Source of the DNA: Cryoendolithus antarcticus
Taxonomy: Eukaryota; Ascomycota; Dothideomycetes; Cladosporiales; Cladosporiaceae
Assembly: GCA_002077065.1 (NCBI GenBank)
Contig: NAJO01000010.1
Coordinates: 1,086,111 to 1,150,110 of the forward strand
Direction of reading: 5' to 3'
Length of the DNA stretch: 64,000 nt
This document shows, one piece after another, positions 43,246 to 54,058 of the stretch (the stretch's first letter is position 1; every line of letters starts with the position of its first letter). The notes under the pieces are model-generated. The model was not told the origin of the DNA. It worked only from the letters and a program-made list of their open reading frames with translations, and made no database searches. Position numbers and translations under genes: made by a program.

Positions 43246-44951
43246 TCACCGCCTGAAAGCAGCCAAGAAGCTCTTCCGCTTCCCGACCCTCGCGGGCTTG
43301 CTTTCCGGCACAGGCGGCACGCTGTACTTTCCCCTCACCACCTCAGCCTTCTCAGGAATTCTAGGTGTAGCCGTGATTGTGCTTCTTCGCTTAGCGGTAT
43401 TCGCCTCTCCAGTCCCGCTCTCAATAATAGCCTTTTTCGCTGCTGCGGCGGCGTTATCGGGCGTCGAGGGATCGGGGTGTTCTTGGATCGAAGCGGAGGT
43501 AGTGTGAGCTTGGAGATTCTTGGGAAGGGAGGAAGTCTTGTGGGCGTGGCCGCGGGAGGATGTGCTAGCTGTGCTTGCGCTGCGATCGGGTTTCGGTGAC
43601 AGGGGATTGTTCAGCGGTGTGACGATGGCGGATTTGCGGCGCTCGGTGCGCGAGGAGACGGAGGCGGGCAGTGGCATGGACATATCCGCGTCGTAGTCTG
43701 CGGCTACAGGACGGCCGGAGAACGTCTTTGGTCGCCCGTTGGCCGTGCGCGTCGAAGGACCGACGAGGTCTTCTTTGCTGATGCCGTTCAGACGCAGGCC
43801 ATTCTGCATGGCTGTGTTGCCGCCATGGGAGGTGGAGGGGCGGGGCGGGTCATTGGTGCCGGCGAGCTCGAAGACATTCGGGACTATTGGGCTCTCGAGA
43901 GGTGGTGATGCGGAAGCGGAGTTGCTTCGTCGGCGCTCGTGTCTGCTTGCTCGATCGGGGATGCCATTAGGGAGTGGATTCAGCCGCGCGTCTGTGGTGC
44001 TGTGTTTCTTGCTGGCGAAGCCCGGCATGCTCTTGCGGGCTTCTGCGATTGTGCGCTTGATGCTACCGTCGCCACCTGCGTTAAGGCGCTCCAGTCGCTC
44101 GATCTCGCCGAGCATGGTGTTGCCGTTGGTAGCTAAGTTCTCTTCTGGGATCGGGCTAAACTTGATGATACCTCGATCTGGCGGTACACTGAGGATGTCT
44201 GCCATGAAGGATTGTATGAGCGCTGCGTTGCGCTTGTTGGTCACTGGCTGCATCTCTGAAGGCACAGTGCTGATTGTGAGGATGTAGCAGGGCTCGAACG
44301 TCCCTGCCAACGCGAGACACGAGCTGTGGTCGACATTGATCATAATGGACGAGTCTGGTCGCGTGTACCTCGCCGCGAGGTGGTACGAGAGGTCTGTGAC
44401 CAATGTGAACTCATCTTTGATCTGCGACGTCGTCAGTGAAAGTCAAACATCACCTACAACATCGTACATACGATCACATTCGTCCTCAACTCCGCCACGA
44501 CTGGCGCCTCCCTGTGCACTCTCTCCTTTGCACTGCTGATTCCGTTCTCCTTATACGCGAACACCTCCTCATAGTACTGCAGCCTCCTCTTGCCCGCCTC
44601 AGCCTCCGCAGAGTAGCTGACACTGTTCCTGTCCGGCATGGCGAAGCTGGCTGTATTCCTGTCGGCGTTATATGTCCCGTCTCCGATCAAATTTGCATAA
44701 GCGTGCGCGACGTGAGTGCTATCGCGCTTTCCGGTAGGATGAACAGGCGACACAGGCGACAGTCCAGTAGTGCTTACAACCGTTTGCGCCTCGCGAGGTC
44801 TACTGTAATCAGCCGCAGCAAGCTTCCTAGCGGCTGTAGCAGATGGTAGGGTATCAAGATCGGATATCGTAGTGGTAGTAGCAGTCAATGGCCTTTCCCC
44901 AGCAGGATAGTCGCTCAAAGTGTCGATGGAGACTTGAGTCGAGTGTGGCAT
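43246..44951 (-). CDS. MIF-domain protein with long disordered flanks
   Basis: 551 aa in two exons, 44951-44472 and 44421-43246. The 50-nt intron (44471-44422, GTATGT..GCAG, branch CACTGAC) is phase 0 inside the MIF fold. The domain (~149-265) reads APVVAELRTNVI, then DEFTLVTDLSYHLAARYTRP, MINVDHSSCLALAGTFEPC and TNKRNAALIQSFMADILSVP. This is the macrophage-migration-inhibitory-factor / L-dopachrome tautomerase-like family found across filamentous fungi. The catalytic proline of classic MIF is the free N-terminus, but here ~148 residues precede the domain. After ~300 the protein is Ser/Pro/Arg-rich and disordered to a basic end (KRKSFLAAFRR). Enzyme activity is doubtful; function unknown. Confidence 0.88.
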
Positions 44952-46500
44952 TGAATGATGAACACTCGAAAGACTCCCCAATGCAACTCTAACGGCACTG
45001 TCACCCTCCTAGCCAGAAGTCTGCGCGGAAATGATCGCCACTAGCAATGCTGGAGTGGGAGTGGCTGTTTGATGCGAGCGCCGCAAACGTGCAAGACGTA
45101 GTACCACTGGGGAGGGCGCGTGCAGTAGGGTCGATCGCTTGTGCAGTGTGCTGCAAATAGCGTTCACACCGAGTGTGGGAGATTCGGAAGCTAGTCAAGG
45201 GACTGATTGCGCATGGCGTTCGATTCGTGGGCACGGGAGATGTTGGGGAGATTATGGAGAGAGGTGCTGATCGGCGGTGCAGAGGATGAACACTTGAGGG
45301 TTTGCGGCAAGGTGGATGAAGAGACTGATCACATACTGTATGTCTATATTGATTGCCTTGCGCACTTATCGCGCCTTTGGTGGAGTACATCTGCCACCTG
45401 CAGGCCCTGGATGTGCACCAACCCTGCTGCAGATCCGATGCGGATCTTGAGGACCCGCTCGCACGCAAGAATCCCGGCCAAATGTGCGGTCAAGGCGATG
45501 CGCGAGTTGGACATTTGCCTTGAGAAGTGCTTGCTTTGGTGCTGAGCCATTGGAGGTATCTTGCTTGACCCTCGGGAGTGACGAGATCCTGCTTCAGGGT
45601 AATCCCGGGTGATCCCACGTGGAAACACTGAAACAAGGCATTGTGCGGTTCGGTACTATTACTGGCGTCGTTTGGTCGTGCAACGTCCGCTATCGAGCGT
45701 TGGCCTGAGAGATGAGGTTGCTTACAACGGACGTCAGCCAACAATGCCATCGCGGGACCGCGATGGCGATGATGGGCGTAGCCATCATTACCTCCACATC
45801 ACTGCCAACATCTCATCATCATCAAGCACATACACAGAGTTGGCTGAGGTACCTCTACATGCAGCTTCTCATGTAGGTTCTTCTCTCGCTTCCCCAAACA
45901 TTCCCCGTCAACCAATCATAGAGCACCCTTGGAGTTCTCTTCCCGCTGACTCGTCGACACAATTCCCGCATCAAGCCAACGCATCGGTTCTTCTTCATGC
46001 GCTAGAGTAAATTTCCCGAAACGCTAGCTCGTTCAGTGAGACGGGGACGGCGGGGAGCTCCGACATGCAAGATACGCGAGGGCTATTTGGGTGCTGTCGC
46101 TGACTGCGGAATCCATGATGACAGCGAACTGAACATGTTTAACAGCTGTCCGTCACTTCTATCAGACTGCTGAGGGTGGACATCATTCTCGACCTCGATC
46201 AATGATGCTCACTGCTTGCATGCGGTATCTCTAACCGCAATGTCTCACATACGATGAGACGCACGTGGGGTTCAAGGTCTGCAGGGCTGCAGAAGGCAGA
46301 TCGTGAAGATCTTGCACACGAGACCAGGCTTATCCTTACAGAGCAGCGAGATGCCATTGCGGCATCGCCTCCATTGGCGATCGAACGCCAGCATCTCGTG
46401 TGTCACTAGCACGCAGAGGGCGGGAGTTCACTCCGAGAAGCCAGGTCTTCTAGACACGTTCGCACGTGGGTATCATATCGATCATCGCACATGACAATTA
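44952..46500. other. Intergenic region, MIF promoter / SWC5 3' flank
   Basis: 1.55 kb between two minus-strand genes. Frames at 45001-45468 (-) and 45609-46010 (+) show no domain, conserved motif or splice support. No repeat or RNA recognised. Confidence 0.4.
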
Positions 46501-47487
46501 TCATGCCTTCAATCTCGCATCCCGTCTCCCCTCCTCCTTCTTTCCAGCAACGCGGTCCAGGAACTCCTCCCTCGCAAGGAAACCCCGCTTACTCTTCCCA
46601 TACTCCTCCATCTCGCTCTCGATCCCCTCTTTTCTAACGAAACCTCTCCAATCTAGTGCGCTCTTCTGTACCGTGCTCATCCTTTCCGCTTTCTTTTTGC
46701 GCTCGTCTTCGAGTCTCTGCGTGGCGAGGAGAACGTCGGTCCGTGAGGGAGCGCGGGGCCGGAGCTTTTCTGGAGGCACGCCGCGGATAGTCGCTAGAGG
46801 GTTAGGCTCGAATGAAGAGGGACGGCGAAGAGGGCGGGTGAGCGTGGTTGTAGGGATATTGAGCTGATCGGTGCCTTCTGGGTTTGCAGCGAGATATTGC
46901 TGGGCTGCGGCGGAGGAGGCAGGGACTTCCTCTTCAACTTCTGTGATCTCGCCTGCGAATGCTATGCGCCGACGGATCTTGATGAACTTGTCTACTGCCT
47001 TCGTGCCGTCCTGATTCTCCTGGTCCTCGTCACCCACTGCGATCAATGTATCTGTGGCCGTAGGCAGAGGCCTACTCGGCCGACCAATAGGTAGCGCACT
47101 TAGCTCCGCCCACAGTGCATCAACGTCCACAGTCACTTCGCCCTTCTCCTGCGCCTTGCGGAGCTTCTTCTGCTCCTTCTCTACAGCCCGCTGAGCCCGT
47201 GTCCGCACCACTCCTCCTTCACCTCCGCTCTCCTCATCCTCCTTCTCGACCTTCCGTTTCTTCGACTTCCGTTCCTTGATCGTCACCTCATCTCCCGAGG
47301 CTAACTCCTCGTCCTCAAAGGTGACCTTCGCTTTCCGCTTCTGCGGCGCATTTGCAGGCGCGTCCTCGTCCTCAGATGACGAGGAGACATCGTCCTCGCC
47401 TGCTGCTGTGGTGGGTGCGAAGTCCTCGTCTGCATCCTCGTCGTAGTCCGAGTCATCTTCGTCTCTTCGTCGAGATTCTGGAGCCAT
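46501..47487 (-). CDS. SWC5: Swc5, SWR1 chromatin-remodelling complex subunit (BCNT family)
   Basis: Intronless, 328 aa from the ATG at 47487 (MAPESRRRDEDDSDYDEDAD); the frame extends upstream but the family begins here. The N-terminus is highly acidic (Asp/Glu/Ser, ~8-50) and suited to binding H2A-H2B. A basic middle (KERKSKKRKVEKEDEE) and the DVDALWAELSALP motif near ~122-135 follow. The C-terminal BCNT domain (~265-328) has MSTVQKSALDWRGFVRKEGI and the YGKSKRGFLAREEFLDR block, the family hallmark. Swc5 helps the SWR1 complex exchange H2A for H2A.Z in nucleosomes. It is divergent from PIS1. Confidence 0.93.
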   Translation of the reverse strand: MAPESRRRDEDDSDYDEDADEDFAPTTAAGEDDVSSSSEDEDAPANAPQKRKAKVTFEDEELASGDEVTIKERKSKKRKVEKEDEESGGEGGVVRTRAQRAVEKEQKKLRKAQEKGEVTVDVDALWAELSALPIGRPSRPLPTATDTLIAVGDEDQENQDGTKAVDKFIKIRRRIAFAGEITEVEEEVPASSAAAQQYLAANPEGTDQLNIPTTTLTRPLRRPSSFEPNPLATIRGVPPEKLRPRAPSRTDVLLATQRLEDERKKKAERMSTVQKSALDWRGFVRKEGIESEMEEYGKSKRGFLAREEFLDRVAGKKEEGRRDARLKA

Positions 47488-47950
47488 TTTGTGAATTGAA
47501 AGTTGAAATGTCACGAGCAAGCACATGCGAGCAGGAATACCCCCCCAAAGGCACGTGGTCTTATCTGATCTTTCGGGAGAGAATCGCCGAATGACGTTAG
47601 ATCGCGATGGCACGGAAGCTGGCGGCCGCGGTATCTGATAATCTTGAGCACCGGCGATATCAGGTCAGCAACCGGCGCTGAGAACTTGAAGTACCGGAGA
47701 TTGACTTTGTGCCGACACAGCTAGACTCCGTCAAGCTGCTTCCTCATCGAACATCCTCGTGCGATTCTGTTGCGCTGGAAGTCTCTGAACGCAACAGGCT
47801 TGTGCCAAGGCATCCCCCTCAACAGGTCTTCTAGTCCAGGCTCCCTCGATTGTGGTCTGAGCAATCACCGTTAAGGATCTCTAGCTAGACTTCGTGCAAA
47901 GCGCATGCGAGTGCAGGTTCATACTACGATCAGACGAAACCCTCAATAGC
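47488..47950. promoter_or_regulatory. Divergent intergenic region, SWC5 / PIS1
   Basis: 463-bp shared upstream region. No specific motif identified. Confidence 0.4.
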
Positions 47951-48924
47951 ATGACAGCCGAACGCAGAACATCCCAAGCCAATGGCAAGCCTGTGGGCTC
48001 GGCCACCAGGCCAGAGGCCAAGAAGGAAGAGAACATATTCCTCTTCGTGCCGAATTTGATAGGTAGGAGAGATTGATAGTCGATTGCACGACTATATGCT
48101 GATCAATGTAACGCAGGCTACCTCCGCATCGTCCTCGCCGTCGGATCCCTCTACTTCATGCCCCTCCACCCCCGCCGCTGCAGCTTCCTCTACTCCGTCT
48201 CCTGCCTCCTAGACGCCCTCGATGGCATGGCCGCGCGCAAGTTTTCCCAATCGACGCGCTTCGGCGCAGTGCTGGATATGATCACAGACCGCTGCACCAC
48301 CTCCTGCTTGCTGGTGTTCTTGGCAGTCGCGAAGCCAGCCTATTCTGCGATCTTCCAGGGGCTGATCAGTCTGGATTTTGCGAGCCATTACATGCATATG
48401 TATGCGACGCTTGTGATGGGCGGGCAGGGCGAGAGCCATAAGAACGTGAGCGCGAGCAGGAGTAGGATTATGAATTTGTATTACACGAACAAGGTAAGCT
48501 GTGCGTGGCTGTAGGCAATGGCACAACACTGACTTTAACACAGTGGGTCCTCTTCACCTGCTGCGCCCTGAATGAGCTCTTCTTCATCGCCCTCTACCTT
48601 CTCTGCTTCTCCTCCCCGATCGTCACCCCAGCTCTCCTACCACCTAGCGGTGATGCAAACATTGCCTCGTCCATGCAACCCGGTTCGCCAGCACACATCG
48701 AGCCTCGATTGCTGTTCCCGTCGCCCTTCTCAGCTGCAGCTATGGAGATGGCACGAGCGAATAAGATGGATTCGACTGTACCGTGGATCCTGACATTGGG
48801 AAGCGCGCCAATCATGCTTTTCAAGCAGTGGATCAATGTCGTGCAGTTGGTGAAGGCGAGCCGGTGGTTGGCTGAGGGCGATCGCGACGAGAGGAAGAAG
48901 GCAGGGCTCAACAAGAGGCGGTAG
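47951..48924 (+). CDS. PIS1: Phosphatidylinositol synthase (CDP-DAG--inositol 3-phosphatidyltransferase)
   Basis: 289 aa in three exons: 47951-48062, 48117-48493 and 48544-48924, with introns of 54 nt (GTAGGA..GCAG) and 50 nt (GTAAGC..ACAG). The CDP-alcohol phosphatidyltransferase signature D-G-x2-A-R-x8-G-x3-D-x3-D is complete in LDGMAARKFSQSTRFGAVLD plus MITD. The family start ENIFLFVPNLIGYLR bridges the first intron and YYTNKWVLF the second. Several hydrophobic helices follow. A loop at ~195-220 (LLPPSGDANIASSMQPGSP) is longer than in yeast Pis1, and the tail is charged. The enzyme joins CDP-diacylglycerol and myo-inositol at the ER, making phosphatidylinositol, which is also the acceptor for the PIG-A enzyme encoded elsewhere in this window. 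Confidence 0.94.
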
Positions 48925-50114
48925 TGACTTGTTGAAGAGGTTCATATGCCGCAAGTGCCCTCGTCGAGTCTTATCGATCAGCCGAGATCAAGCGACTGAG
49001 CCCGAGCGCTTCTGCGAGAGTCGAATCGATGCTGCGCACTGAGGTGGAGTACGCAAACGATGGACTGTGCAGCTTTCCACTATCGATTGCTGTCATTACA
49101 CGACTGTCGCAATCCAAACGCTGGACCCACCTCGGTTCCATGGCCGTGAGGCTGCGGTCCCCAAACGACACATCTTGCGTATCGGAAAATGGCGGACTTT
49201 CGAGCCTTTCCAAGCCACATGTCAATCATCGCCTGTGACGCAGACTGAATCTATCCTCGCTGGGTATGCCAGTGCCAGCCTGGTGCACTGATGCGCCGCC
49301 TCTACGGCAGTGGGTTCAAGCAAAATCAAGCAGGGCATTGCGGGTGCTGGCCGGGTCCCGAGCGCATCTAGTGGCAGAAGCTCAGAGATTCTTATCCGAG
49401 TTGGCGGGGAACTGTGGCACTCTGTCGAAGGCTGTCAAAGTCAGACTATCGAAGACACCACATTGCGAAGCAAACACGCTTCCGTGGCATTGCTCGGGAG
49501 GAGCTGATGCAGTCTCTCAGGCTCACACTAATGCCGAATCATGCCCTTCTCCCGCGCCGTCGTGAGATTGTCATACGGTGAGACTATATGAAATACACAA
49601 TGTCTACATCGCTGCAGCAGTTCCCTGACTTTCACTTCCTGTCATCAATTGAGTTCAGTCGTGGAAGACAAGCTTTCGCCTTGTCTAGTGGTGCTGCCAA
49701 GACTGGGACATCGTATGCGACCTCGTATCGACTGCGGCTGGTATTGATGATCATGCAGTGACCCGGTCCCCCTGCATCATTATATCAGTTCCTTTCCCCC
49801 CTCTGCAGTAATTGTGAGTGCGCTTTCCGGGAGCTCTTCCATCCTCATCCTTGCAGTCCGCGCAGGATCTCGAGGCAATCCCTGCCCGGCACCGGGACCG
49901 ATCGTCGACCAAGCTACGTCGCGCGCGGGACGAGGTCATTGTGTCGCCTCCCATCGTGAGACAGAGTCGCGAGTACTAGCACCAAGCGGTACTTTACTGG
50001 ACAAGGATCGCTCGATCCGAGAAGGCGGGAAGAGACGCAGCGATCGGCCTTCGACCCGGACGATAGAGTAGACAGCGAGACAGAGTGGATGCGGTGAAGG
50101 GACTGCGGGCGGCC
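48925..50114. other. Intergenic region between PIS1 and a membrane protein gene
   Basis: 1.19 kb. Only short chance frames; nothing recognisable. Confidence 0.4.
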
Positions 50115-51194
50115 ATGCGCCCGCAGCGGTACAGGAACTTGGAAGGCTCGAGCGCGGAACGAGATGCGGTGCCGTGGTATTGGAGGGTCGTGGCGGGGAT
50201 TGCGACGTTGATGATACTGGGAGGGTGAGTTGGGACTTCACCCGCTGTGGAATACATGGCGCTGATATACAGGTGCAGGTATCTTATGCTACCGGCTACT
50301 TTTGACTCGGACCCTTTGCTACGAGCGCCGAAGACTGTGATTGGGATCTTTGCGGTCGCGCTGCTCACGGCTGGCCTCTCGGTGACAGGACTGGTGTGCT
50401 TTGCTGTGAGGAACGCATCGTTTCAGGCAGAGTCGGTGTTTCTGCCATGTACGACTGCATGCGCCCTGGGGCTACTCACGGTGTTCTATGACTTCTTGAT
50501 CAGTACGCGCTATGCCTGGAACACACCTGCTCTCCTCGTCACAGTCGCGTCAGCAGTAAGCACGGTAGTCTACGGCACCCTCCTGATCTACACCTACCGT
50601 CGCGTGTCCAAATCCCGCGGTCCCGGACCCTACATCCCGCCGAACATGCGCACCCAGCCTCTAGACCCTGCAGTCCCTACAGGCCGGAGCGCAAGTCTGG
50701 CGTACCAGGCTCCGGGCTACTACGAGAACTATCTCGCGAACATGTACCCTACATCCGCGCACCCTCAGACTCCTCCTGCATCTGGTGGAGTCTACGATCC
50801 CAATCACATCACAGAAGAAGAGATGCAGCGCCAGCAGATGCTCATGCTCCTGCTGCAGCGCAATCAACCGCCCACGCCTGACCCAAGCCAGAGCACATTT
50901 CACATCGAGTGGCAGGGCCAGCAAGAGGCCGAAGACACTGGTCATTTGACACCTGTCGGTGGGTACTACGCGCCGCGGCATCAGCAGAGCAGTGCATCTG
51001 GCCGATCAACGCAGAGCAGGCCGACGCATAGCAGGCAGTGGAGTCAACAGGGCATGAGGCCTTGGGACGGGGTTTGGAGGGGTGTTAGTACGGCTAGTGG
51101 GAGCTCCGGGGAAGATAGTGGAATCACGGTGGTGAGGGGGAGTCAAGAGAGGAGAGAGGAGAGGAGGCGGGAGATTGAGATGGGCGGACGATGA
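50115..51194 (+). CDS. Four-helix membrane protein with long polar tail, function unknown
   Basis: About 341 aa in two exons, 50115-50224 and 50279-51194. The donor at 50225 is GTGAGT; two acceptors 6 nt apart (ending 50272 or 50278) both keep frame, differing by Cys-Arg in helix 1. The downstream one gives LGGYLMLPATFDSDP, a common fungal pattern. Helices: ~24-46, 57-82, 94-116 and 123-146. A cytosolic tail of ~190 aa follows with ITEEEMQRQQMLMLLLQRN, Pro/Ser-rich stretches and a charged end (RREERRREIEMGGR). Conserved-looking fungal membrane protein without a named family that I can recognise. The first exon (37 codons) begins MRPQRYRNLEGSS. Confidence 0.75.
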
Positions 51195-52019
51195 TGCTGA
51201 GTGGAGGCGCCGGGTGATATGGAGTTGCGATATGGATGGGATGTGGCGTTTGAACTCAGGATGGCGGCTTTGGTATACCCTGGTGCGACGGAATTGTGTA
51301 TTTTGATGTACCATGTTGTACCCTAGCCGGCAGCCTGTGTGCTGCCACGCCTTTGCTCACCGTAACGCTGTGTGAGTCGCTGGCTTCTTGGCTAGCATGA
51401 TTGATCTTTCTACAAACTTCCAAATACAGCAGCACCGTTCCGCAAAAGCAAGGATGAACACCCCGCAGGCGCTGATTTGCATCAGCTACCTGGTGCAAAC
51501 ACATCGACCACGCTCAGGACATCAAGCTATACCTACAACGAATCACTGGCCACGTGGGCCTGCTCCACTGCCACCTTGTACATTCTGCGGTTTCTGGAGC
51601 TTGGGTCCACTGCACTGCCGCTGTGCTTTCGGCTCCGACAGTAGGATGAGAGGCCGCGTCGAATCAGGATGTTTTCTGTTAAGCAGCATCCGCACATATC
51701 CACGTTGGCACGGCGTCAGTACGAGATGCTCACTTTAGAGCTCCCTGGTGCTGAGAGATTGATATCCTAGAAAGAGTGAGGGCTTAACCAACACTGGCCC
51801 TTGCATTCCACCTGCCAATCTTGCCGTACAGATGGTTATGGTTGCTAGCCTACCGGTGCTTCTCCGATTGTCTGGAGTGTGGGTAATGCTTGTGTCAGCT
51901 TGGCTTCGACTGTGGAGCACTGTACTGCTTTTCCCATGAGTGGTATCTGGACGGCGCTGTTATTCTGCAGATGTGTGATATCCACAAGGCCCTTCTCACT
52001 CTGCACATTCGAAAACGAA
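51195..52019. other. Intergenic region before the Ulp1-like locus
   Basis: 825 bp. A minus frame at 51845-52297 overlaps the Ulp1-like remnant antisense and has no supporting features. Otherwise nothing seen. Confidence 0.4.
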
Positions 52020-52022
52020 TAG

Positions 52023-53449
52023 TCGATTAGAGGCGTCAACCCGCGGGACGGGTACAACCTAGGTACTCTGCTGAAGCCAGTGTACGATAAGACCTGTGGT
52101 GCCTCTTGCGCCCGCAAGACGAAGAGACAAGAGCGAGAGCATAGCGCGGAGTCTTCGGCTAGTGAGGGAGCAGATTGGACGTTCCGGAAACGCAAATAAC
52201 GTCGTCGATACCGAGTTAAGCAGAAACATCTTGATTTTGCCGGGGCCGCGGAGTACGTCAAGCTGTCGGGTAAGGCGAAAGCGGATAACGAGTCCACAGA
52301 AGACCTGGAGTTTATCGTCTGAGACCAGATACTTGGGAGTCAGGAGGAGCTTGACGAGCTTGTCAAGATGTTTCCCGACCTGTCAGACCAGCCCTGGTTC
52401 GCAGATGTTGCTGCTGTGCAGGACGCGCATACTGCCCTTCTGCTCCCGGCGATCTCCCGCTGGACGAGAGATCATGCCGACAGTGCCCTGAAGGCATGGC
52501 AGTGTCTCCGGCCAGGACGCCGTCTCAGCCCTGATGTCGTCATGGCATATCTGGGTAGGCTTGTGCTGGCGTACCCGGAGAACGCTGTCATCGACTGTCG
52601 CAAGATCTCCGTCGATGAGATTGATCGTGATCCTGATCTACTTACGAAGGCTATCTCCAAGGGCGCGAAGTCAGTCTTCATACCCTTCTACGACAAGGAC
52701 GCGGACGAAGGATACGGCGGATACGTGATCGGTCACTTCAAGCCCAATCGCAATGACACCGACGCCGGTCTCTGGACCTTCGATCCTGCAACACATTACA
52801 GCGAAAGCCGCTTCAAGGTGACCGCCGCTATGCAGGCCCTGTGGTGTCACACGATGGAGAATCGCAATGCGAGGACCTTCGGCTGGACCGAGACAATAGT
52901 CTACACCGTCTCGGACAATGGCCGAGCTCAATCGCTCCGGCAGCGATCTACTATAGACAGCGGCGTTTACATTCTGCAATTCGCAGATTTCATCATACAA
53001 TTGACAGATCCTGCTGGCCGTTCGGGAGGGACCGGCGCTGTGTACAGCTTCGAGCAGGACTCGAGCCGAAGCCCTCAGGCCATTCTGGCGACTCTCGCCG
53101 CTGCCGCGGAGATCTCGAACGGTCTCAGGTCGCTGTGGCCGGTCAGCGTCTACCTCGAGGTCGCCCACTACCGGTGGACCCTATACCCTGTCCACTCAGT
53201 CTTTCCATCCCTGGAGGATGCAAGGAGCGGATTCTGGCGTCCAGGAACGGTCTACAAACGCATACCACTGCTCTCGGTGCGGAAGACCACGCTGCTGCTT
53301 TGTTTCGATTGGGTATTAATCCATGTCTACCATGCAGCAAAGGCTTCTTGATAGCTAACGACTTGAAGTCACGCAAGCTGGAGGCCCATATGGATGAAAT
53401 GGGCTATGAGCGGGAGTGTGGTGCACGGAAGTACGTCCCTGGAAGATGA
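52023..53449 (+). pseudogene. Degenerate Ulp1-like (C48 peptidase fold) locus
   Basis: The longest open part is 52368-53351 (327 codons). It follows the layout of an Ulp1/SENP cysteine protease: LRPGRRLSPDVVMAYLGRLV, then a core strand SVFIPFY, the segment GGYVIGHF, LWTFDPAT and DSGVYILQFADFI. In active Ulp1 enzymes these positions hold His-Trp, Asp-Ser and Gln-x5-Cys-Gly. Here the His position is Gly, the Asp remains, the Gln remains six residues before the nucleophile, and the nucleophile Cys is Ser. The same frame looks coding upstream to 52023 but is broken by TAA (52197-52199) and TGA (52320-52322). Near 53280 coding character may shift to another frame that ends at 53449. Either a decayed gene or an inactive pseudoprotease with unrecognised exons. 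Family assignment is moderate. Confidence 0.55.
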
Positions 53450-54058
53450 AACGTTACGCTGCAGAACAGACTAATGGCCCTTGTGTATGTGTGGAGTTCT
53501 CTCGACATTCAGCACTCCCTACTAAAGATTCGCTAGGCCGCTCCGCCATAATGCAGCGACACATCGATGCGCTGCCGAGAGATATGTGACGTTGCACAGT
53601 GCCTGCCGCAGATGTGACGCTCTCTCACTGAAGCAACGAGGGCAAAACGACGCTTGCGACGCAGTCAGCGCTAGCACAAGCATCATTCGGTGTCTGCAGA
53701 GCGGTGGGTTCTCATCACGTATAGAGATCTCCGGATACGTCGGACACATCTCATCATGGCTGCATTGTATGTTCGAATACCATGCGCAGGCCTACGCTAC
53801 ATTACTGGCTACAGTTCGCAACTTGGCCTCTCGAGACTTACAATATCCCAAGTGACTTGGGTCCCGCCACCAGGGCGGTTGCTGAGGAGTCGTGGGTATC
53901 TAGGAGTGGGCCAGTTCTTGAGCTGCTACTACTGTCCGTGAGTATGACGAACTGTTTGATTTTCAAGAGCACAGTGGCAACATATGAGCAAGGATGATGG
54001 GTGAAATCTTTCACATTGACGATACCTTAGATATGTAACAATGAGTTGGCCATTCCAT
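53450..54058. other. Convergent intergenic region, Ulp1-like locus / DUF3632-like gene
   Basis: 609 bp. No gene or RNA recognised. Confidence 0.4.

Noticed and set aside
45001..46010. Two frames of 133-155 codons in the MIF/SWC5 intergenic region
   Set aside because: Low-complexity, unconserved-looking products without splice support.
51845..52297. 150-codon minus frame antisense to the Ulp1-like locus
   Set aside because: The plus strand in this stretch looks more like decayed coding sequence; the antisense frame has no domain.
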